Shown here one piece after another: positions 6,195 to 11,109 of a DNA stretch of 11,109 nt. The position numbers and the translations under genes are program-made. The stretch lies in contig DHJA01000112.1 of assembly GCA_002404095.1 (NCBI GenBank), positions 78,546-89,654 on the forward strand. The letters are read 5' to 3'. The notes under the pieces were generated by a model. It was not told the DNA's origin. It made no database searches and saw nothing but the letters and a program-made list of their open reading frames with translations. Within the stretch, counting starts at the first letter, position 1, and every line of letters begins with the position of its first letter. This DNA comes from Planctomycetaceae bacterium UBA4732. GTDB lineage: Bacteria; Planctomycetota; Planctomycetia; Gemmatales; Gemmataceae.

Positions 6195-8696
6195 ATGCTA
6201 CGCCGAGGCGTCTCTCCAGGGGTCTGGTGGTGTCTTGTCCTACTAATCGTCGCCGTCGGCGCCGGCGCGTCGTGGCGCCTGTGGGGCCGCGGCGCGGTCA
6301 CCTCCGACAAGCCGTTGGCGGCCAAGGACGCGACGCCGGCGCCCGTGAAATCTCTGCCGGAAAAAGACCGCAAAGCCATCTGGGACATCGAACACCAGGG
6401 GTTGGTGTTGAAAAAATACGGGTTCAGCTCTCTCAAAAGCGCTTTGAAGGACGGCGACCGGGCCGCGCTGTCGAAATTGCTCGCCGCCGATTTTGAAGGG
6501 CAGGCGCTGAGCCAACCGCGTGAAATCCGTCTGACTTCCAACTACGTCGATGTGCTGCGCCAAGAGGAAGCCGTCGGTCAACCGCGCCAGCCGCTGACCG
6601 CCGCGGAATTCGTCGAGCGTTTGCTGGAGTATCGCCGTCGCTTTGCCGCGACGCCGGACTTGGACCTCGCCTTGATGACCCTGTCCCCGGAGACGCCCGA
6701 CAATGCGGATAGCCCTTGGAAGGGAGAAGTTCAGCTGCGCATGTGGGGTGCGGGGAAGGAGAAAGAAAGCCGGGCCGAAGTCCTTCTCAACTTGCAGTTC
6801 CGCATTGCGAATCCGTCCGAGGAAATCCTGTCCGCCGGCGGCTGGTTGCACGGCTGCGCCATCCGGCAGACGCTCGCCTCGGAGGCGCCGCGCTTCCTTC
6901 TCAAGGACGTGACGGCACAGCGCGGCATCGACGCCAGCCTCTTCTACGACAATTGGACGCGCGGCGCCAAGCCGTTGGAGACGAGTACCGGCGGCGTCTA
7001 CCTGACCGACTTTGACCGCGACGGCTGCCTAGACATGCTGATCGTGGACCTCAACCGCATCGTCCTCTATAAGGGTTTGCCCGACGGCCGCTTCGTCGAT
7101 GTGACGGCCAAGGTCGGACTTCCCCTGAGGCCGGACCAGTACGGCGTCACGGCGGCGGTGGTCGATCTGGACGGCGACGGCTGGGAAGATTTAATCATTG
7201 GCCGCCGCATCTATACCAACGTAAGCGACGGCAAGGGAGGCCGGCGATTTGAAGACAGCACCGTGATGACCAACTTGCAAATCCCGCCTACTGTTTCCGC
7301 GATCATCCCCATCGATTTCGACCGCGACGGCCACATGGACCTCTTTGTGACTCGCGTCGGCAAGTTAAAGGCCTCTTCGTGGGTGGACGGCACGGGCGTC
7401 GGAGGCGGCAGCCAGCTGTGGCGCAACACCGGCAAAGGTTTGCTTTTCGAGGAAGTGACGGCCAAAAGCGGCGCCGCCGTCGCCCAGCGCTCGGTATTCA
7501 GCGCCGTCTGCCTGGACGCGGACAACGACGGCTGGCCCGACCTGTACGTCATTAACGAGTTCGGCGACGGCGTCCTATTGCTCAATAACCACGACGGCAC
7601 GTTCCGCGAGAAACACCTTACCAACGGTCCCGGCGATTTCGGTTCGATGGGCGTGACGTGCGGCGACGTTGACAATGACGGCAACATCGATCTGTACGTC
7701 GCCAGCATGTATTCCAAGGCCGGCAGCCGCATCATTAACAACGTCCGGCCCAACGCCTATTCGCCAGAGTTAATGGCGCAAATGCGCCGCTTTGTCACCG
7801 GCAGTCAGCTCTACCTCAACCGAGGCAAAGGCGGTTTCGAGCCGAAGGGTCAGGATTACAAAGTGGCGGCCGTCGGCTGGGCCTACGGAGCGGCGCTGGT
7901 CGATCTGGACAACGACGGCTGGCTCGACCTGTTCGCCACTTGCGGCTTCGTCAGTCAGGATCGTAGTACGCCGGACGGGTGAAACTGCATCTGGACGGCT
8001 GTCGTGTCACAGCCTTGTGATCGCTGCGCCCTTGTGGCCGCCCCGGGCAAATTGGATTCCGACTTGAAGGAATGGTGGGTGTCCAATCCGTTTGATATCG
8101 TCAAAGAGGGGCACAACCTCAGCGCCTACGAACGGAAGCGCCTGTTCCTCAACGTCAAAGGCGCCGACGGCCAGCGCAATTTCCTGGACGTCAGCGGCGT
8201 GAGCGGCGCGGACAACGACGGCGACGGCCGCAGCGTCGTCGCCGGCGATTTCCGTCATAACGGCCAACTCGACGTGGTGCTCCGCCAATCGGGCGGCGGC
8301 CCCGTGGTGCTGTACGAGAATCGTTTCCCGAAACGTCACTACCTGGAGGTGTCGCTGCGCGGCACGATGAAGGAGGTGGAGCCGGGACGGCGGAGCAACC
8401 GGCTGGGCATCGGCGCCCGGCTCATCGCGGTCGTCAACGGCCAGCAACTGGTCCGCGAGATGTACCCGCTCAACAGTTTCCGTTCGCAGATGCCGAACGT
8501 CGTTCACTTCGGCCTCGGCGACGCCGAGCGCGTCGAAAAGCTGACGATCCTCTGGCCGTCCGGGCTGCGGCAGGAACTGACGGATGTGGCGGGCGACCGG
8601 CATATTGTGGTGGAAGAAGGGAATGGCGCCGTCGAAACCGTGACGCCGGGCCGCACAATTTCGCCTGAACCGATCAAGGTGGCCGGCGTGGAATGA
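6195..8696 (+). CDS. FG-GAP/ASPIC-UnbV (CRTAC1-type) protein, predicted selenoprotein with in-frame TGA as Sec596
   Basis: Read through the TGA at 7980-7982, this is one 833-residue protein. Residues about 10-29 form a signal peptide or membrane anchor, so the rest is outside the cytoplasm. Residues about 50-235 are a helical N-terminal region I do not recognise. A beta-propeller of FG-GAP/VCBS repeats follows, with calcium-binding DxDxDG loops at 272, 324, 374, 441, 491 and 570. The TGA codon is residue 596, in PDG-U-NCIW, followed by C-D-R-C at about 608-611. Another DxDxDG loop lies at 673 and an ASPIC/UnbV domain at about 734-805 (SNRLGIGAR ... HFGLG ... ILWPSG). The frame does not shift, and both halves belong to one known architecture. 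ATG 6195 has AGGG 8 nt upstream. If the TGA is not read as Sec, this is a pseudogene or a truncated protein without the ASPIC domain. The family's function is poorly known; roles in adhesion or carbohydrate binding are only suggested. Confidence 0.75.
7980..8021 (+). promoter_or_regulatory. Predicted bacterial SECIS element with its UGA codon
   Basis: The TGA (7980-7982) is followed, after 14 nt, by GGCTGT (7997-8002), loop CGTGTC (8003-8008) and ACAGCC (8009-8014): a perfect 6-bp stem with a 6-nt loop. Known bacterial SECIS elements have a 3-14 nt apical loop starting 16-37 nt after the UGA with a G among the first two loop bases. Here the distance is 20 nt and the second loop base is G, followed by U as in E. 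coli fdhF. A bulged lower helix may add AC (7995-7996) with GT (8017-8018) and ATC (7989-7991) with GAT (8019-8021). Pairing was done by eye. Confidence 0.65.
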
Positions 8697-8735
8697 GTCC
8701 TCTTTACTCTTCTCTTTCTGAAACACCGCGGAGTC

Positions 8736-8774
8736 GTCCTATAGGACCTATAAGACCTATAAAACTTATAAGTC
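8736..8774. repeat. Degenerate array of the 9-bp repeat, second copy
   Basis: This stretch reads as units CCTATAGGA, CCTATAAGA, CCTATAAAA, CTTATAAGT with period 9, the same unit as the palindrome at 2120-2167. It contains a perfect 12-bp palindrome GTCCTATAGGAC (8736-8747). GACCTATAAG (8745-8754) can pair with CTTATAAGTC (8765-8774) with one mismatch over a 10-nt loop, and six T follow at 8777-8782. It could therefore weaken or end transcription between the selenoprotein and cytochrome genes, but the stem is AT-rich. Confidence 0.75.
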
Positions 8775-8797
8775 TCTTTTTTGTAGAGGTTGCCATC

Positions 8798-10357
8798 ATG
8801 ATTCATCCTACCCGGCGTCTTCTGCTATTCTCGGCCGCGCTCTTGGCATTGGGGGCCGCGGTCGGGATGGTCCTCCGCGACTGGGCCTCAACCTCTCAGG
8901 CCGAGCCGCCTGGGCCTTCGACGCCCTCCTCCCAGGCCCGGGCCGACCGGCTAACGCCCGAAAGCGCCGCGGCGTACGACCCCCACTGGGACAAGCCTTA
9001 TCCGCAATACCAGCCGGTGGGGAAGACGCTGAAGCCGTATCCGGTCATCAAGCCGGGCGAGATTTGCCCGCAGGATCTGTCCGTCTACGGGGGGGCCGGC
9101 CGCACCTCCTACGCCTCGGTGGACGACGTCGGCAACTTCGACGACTTTTACCGCATGTGTTCGGAGAACAAGCCGAAGGTAATGGAGGAACGCCGCAAGT
9201 ACATGGCCCAGCGCTACAACCTCACCGGCGCGGCCCACAAGTCGGCGACCATGACGCGCGGCAAGCCGGTCCCGGCCGGCCCCGTCGTCCGGCTGCCGGA
9301 TGGGGTCAAGAGCTGGGAAGAGTTGGCCGCTCTTGGCCCCAACGCTGTCCGCGAGCGCGGCCTGTTTCCCCTCGGCTTCCGGCCCCTGTCCCACCCCAAT
9401 CAACCCATCGGCCACCAGCTGTTTCCGCAAAACTGGGTCCAGGCCCACCCCGAGCAGGAGCGCTTCGACGTCGATTTCGACATCCCCGAGGCGTATCTCC
9501 CCGAGTTCCCGCCGCCGCTATTCCTAACGACCCGGCCCGACCTCGGCGACGTCTCGAAGGGCCATGAGATTAACCAGGCCAACTTCCGCGAACTCTTCGA
9601 CGGCGTTGTCACGCCGGAGCAGCTGGAAGGCCTGCGGCTGCTGGTCACCCGCTTCCCCACGTCCTGGTTCAACCAGACGAAACACCGCGTCACCAAGGAG
9701 CCGATGCGCGGCACCGCCTGCTTCGACTGCCACGTCAACGGCCACACCAACGGAGCCGTCGAAATGGACCCGGCGACGCGGCCGACGCTCTTGCGCACTC
9801 GCCTCGACACGCCGAGCCTGCGCGGCGATCACAACAACCTCGTGTTCAGCTCGCGGCGGTCCATCCGCTCGCTGGAACACTTCACCGAGGTGGAGGAGTA
9901 TTTCGACGGCGACATCAGCCTCCAGGGACAGATCGGCGGCCGGCAGCTCGACCGGGCGAGTACCAACCGTATGGCGGATTTCCAGACGATCATCGCCTGG
10001 CCGCCGGCCCCCAAGCTCGACCGCTTCGGGCGCCTGAACCCGTCGAAAGCCACCCCGGCCGAACTGCGGGGCGAGTCGCTGTTCTCCGGCAAGGCCCGCT
10101 GCGCCAGCTGCCACCCGGCGCCGTTCTACACCGACAATCAACTACACGACTTGCAGGTGGAAGAGTTCTACCCTGGCCGGGCCGAGGGGTGGATTAAGAC
10201 GTTCTCTTTGCGAGGTATTAAGGACTCTCCGCCGTACTTCCACGACGGCCGGCTGCCGACGCTGGAGGACACGGTGGAGTTCTTCAACCTGGTCTTTGAT
10301 CTGAAGTTGAGCGGGGAGGAGAAGCAGGATCTTGTCGCTTTCCTGCTCACGCTGTAG
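8798..10357 (+). CDS. Exported di-heme cytochrome c (MauG/CcpA-like, planctomycete 'cytochrome B6' type)
   Basis: A 519-residue exported protein with two c-type heme motifs: C308-F-D-C-H312 and C435-A-S-C-H439. The C-terminal half resembles di-heme cytochrome c peroxidase/MauG proteins, including LDTPSLRG, ELRGESLFSGKARCASCHPAPFYTD, TFSLRGIKDSPPYFHDGRLPTLEDTVEFF and a final LVAFLLTL helix. The first 300 residues form a long extension (EERRKYMAQRY ... LFPLGFRPL ... ERFDVDFDIPEAYLPEFPPPLF) that I recall from planctomycete proteins labelled cytochrome B6, although it is no b6 subunit. It probably transfers electrons or reduces peroxide in the periplasm; the substrate is unknown. Start: ATG 8798 begins a clear signal/anchor (RRLLLFSAALLALGAAVGMVL) and has AGAGG 9 nt upstream. 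An in-frame ATG at 8693 overlaps the preceding stop (ATGA), but its leader would be mostly the translated 9-bp repeat. Confidence 0.88.
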   Translation: MIHPTRRLLLFSAALLALGAAVGMVLRDWASTSQAEPPGPSTPSSQARADRLTPESAAAYDPHWDKPYPQYQPVGKTLKPYPVIKPGEICPQDLSVYGGAGRTSYASVDDVGNFDDFYRMCSENKPKVMEERRKYMAQRYNLTGAAHKSATMTRGKPVPAGPVVRLPDGVKSWEELAALGPNAVRERGLFPLGFRPLSHPNQPIGHQLFPQNWVQAHPEQERFDVDFDIPEAYLPEFPPPLFLTTRPDLGDVSKGHEINQANFRELFDGVVTPEQLEGLRLLVTRFPTSWFNQTKHRVTKEPMRGTACFDCHVNGHTNGAVEMDPATRPTLLRTRLDTPSLRGDHNNLVFSSRRSIRSLEHFTEVEEYFDGDISLQGQIGGRQLDRASTNRMADFQTIIAWPPAPKLDRFGRLNPSKATPAELRGESLFSGKARCASCHPAPFYTDNQLHDLQVEEFYPGRAEGWIKTFSLRGIKDSPPYFHDGRLPTLEDTVEFFNLVFDLKLSGEEKQDLVAFLLTL

Positions 10358-10457
10358 GCTTGCCGTAAGAAACACGAACACAATGGCGAGCCGGGTCGCG
10401 TAATCGCCCGGAGTTTGCTTTCTGGCGCCGACGCGCCAAAGAGTTAAGGGAGCATCC
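10358..10457 (+). other. Intergenic gap with a hairpin before the YceI gene
   Basis: The 100-bp gap contains a perfect 6-bp hairpin, TGGCGC (10423-10428), loop CGAC, GCGCCA (10433-10438), ending about 8 nt before the Shine-Dalgarno of the next gene. CCGGG (10391-10395) with CCCGG (10407-10411) could form another. Neither has a T-run, so a terminator is not supported; an effect on translation of the next gene is possible but speculative. Confidence 0.35.
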
Positions 10458-11033
10458 ATGTTGACGACAATTCGGAGTCTCTGCATCGCTATCCTCGTGG
10501 CGGCAGTCGGCGCGACGGCCCACGCCGCCGACTCCTACGCGGTCGATCCCGTTCACTCGTCCGTTTCGTTCAAGTCTTTGCACGCCGGCATCAGCTACAT
10601 CCACGGCCGATTCGACGACGTTTCCGGCCAATTCGTGATCGACAAGGACGACCCGGCCAAGTCGTCGTTCGCCCTGTCGATCAAGACCGAGAGCGTGAAC
10701 ACCAACAATGCGAAGCGCGACGAACATTTGCGCGCCCCGGACTATTTCAACGTCAAACAATTCCCGACGCTGACTTTTCAAAGCACGAGCGTCAAGGCGG
10801 TGGAGGGCGGCTACGAGACGACCGGCGACTTGACGCTGCACGGCGTCAAGAAGCCGGTGACGTTCACCCTCAAGGGCGGCGATAAAACGGTGGAGTTTCC
10901 CAAGGGAATGATGCGCGTCGGCTTCACGGTCCTGCTCTCGATCAAGCGCAGCGATTTTGACATGAAAACGGGCCTTGAGGCGCTCAGCGACGAGATTTTC
11001 ATCGACATGGGCGTCGAGGCCGTGAAGCAGTAA
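10458..11033 (+). CDS. YceI-family periplasmic protein
   Basis: A 191-residue YceI-like protein. Members are secreted lipocalin-like beta-barrels that bind isoprenoid or other lipid molecules; some act near respiratory or stress functions. A Sec signal peptide covers residues 1-23, with an A-H-A cleavage site before A24-D25. Family features follow in order: YAVDPVHSSVSFK, ISYIHGRFDDVSGQFVID, the central NNAKRDEHLRAPDYFNVKQFPTLTFQST, then GDLTLHGVKKPVTF and the C-terminal FDMKTGLEALSDEIFIDM. The mature length of about 168 residues is typical. Start ATG 10458 has a strong AAGGGAG at 10446-10452. It follows the cytochrome gene by 100 nt on the same strand and may be co-transcribed. No terminator is visible in the last 76 bases of the window. 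Confidence 0.93.
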   Translation: MLTTIRSLCIAILVAAVGATAHAADSYAVDPVHSSVSFKSLHAGISYIHGRFDDVSGQFVIDKDDPAKSSFALSIKTESVNTNNAKRDEHLRAPDYFNVKQFPTLTFQSTSVKAVEGGYETTGDLTLHGVKKPVTFTLKGGDKTVEFPKGMMRVGFTVLLSIKRSDFDMKTGLEALSDEIFIDMGVEAVKQ

Positions 11034-11109
11034 GCGCGGCCTGGAAATGGATCGCTACTGCTCTGTAGAAAAGCTGCGCTGTTGAGGGTGGCACGCGCTG
11101 AGGTACCCC

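Noticed and set aside
6195..7982. A shorter 595-residue protein ending at the TGA, with 8004-8696 as a separate gene or pseudogene remnant
   Set aside because: Both parts are in the same frame and together make one family architecture. The part after the TGA has intact domain sequence, and its would-be start at 8004 lies inside the hairpin loop with no ribosome binding site. A nonsense mutation remains the main alternative.
8693..8797. Upstream start of the cytochrome gene overlapping the selenoprotein stop (ATGA)
   Set aside because: It would put 35 residues, largely translated 9-bp repeat, in front of a clear signal peptide; the ATG at 8798 has its own ribosome binding site.
1..11109. tRNA, rRNA, CRISPR array, insertion sequence
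   Set aside because: No cloverleaf, rRNA-like stretch, regularly spaced direct repeats of CRISPR type, or transposase/terminal repeats were seen. The 9-bp arrays have no spacers.

Overview
This 11.1 kb window is GC-rich bacterial DNA and most likely comes from a planctomycete, perhaps from the Gemmata-like lineages. The evidence is family content: a DUF1571 lipoprotein, a large FG-GAP/ASPIC-UnbV (CRTAC1-type) protein, and a di-heme cytochrome of the type often labelled 'cytochrome B6' in planctomycete genomes. This assignment is inference; there is no rRNA or other marker here.

Layout: (a) 48-845, minus strand, cytoplasmic TIM-barrel sugar phosphate isomerase/epimerase. (b) 1044-2120, plus, proline-rich DUF1571 lipoprotein. 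Its stop codon runs straight into a perfect 48-bp palindrome built from 9-bp units. (c) 2345-3078, plus, a two-gene operon of a stand-alone receiver-domain response regulator and a groES with no groEL beside it, closed by a strong hairpin terminator. (d) 5931-3231, minus, an outer-membrane efflux (TolC-type) lipoprotein whose end overlaps the start of a monomeric sarcosine oxidase-type flavoprotein. (e) 6195-11033, plus, three exported proteins: the FG-GAP/ASPIC-UnbV protein, the di-heme cytochrome c, and a YceI-family protein.

The most striking feature is in the FG-GAP/ASPIC-UnbV gene. A TGA at 7980-7982 interrupts it, yet the same frame stays open for another 237 codons and carries the rest of the protein, including the whole ASPIC/UnbV domain. 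The TGA is followed by Asn-Cys, giving a U-x-C motif, and soon afterwards by C-D-R-C. A perfect 6-bp hairpin lies 20 nt downstream with a 6-nt loop whose second base is G, which matches the published description of a bacterial SECIS element. I therefore annotate one 833-residue selenoprotein (Sec596) rather than a pseudogene or two genes. No selenocysteine machinery lies in the window, so this needs support from homologues and from selA/selB/selC/selD elsewhere in the genome.

The three genes of block (e) all carry export signals and two have redox features (Sec/Cys motifs, two c-type hemes). They may form a cell-envelope redox group, but only neighbourhood supports that. A second, degenerate array of the 9-bp unit sits between the selenoprotein and the cytochrome gene.
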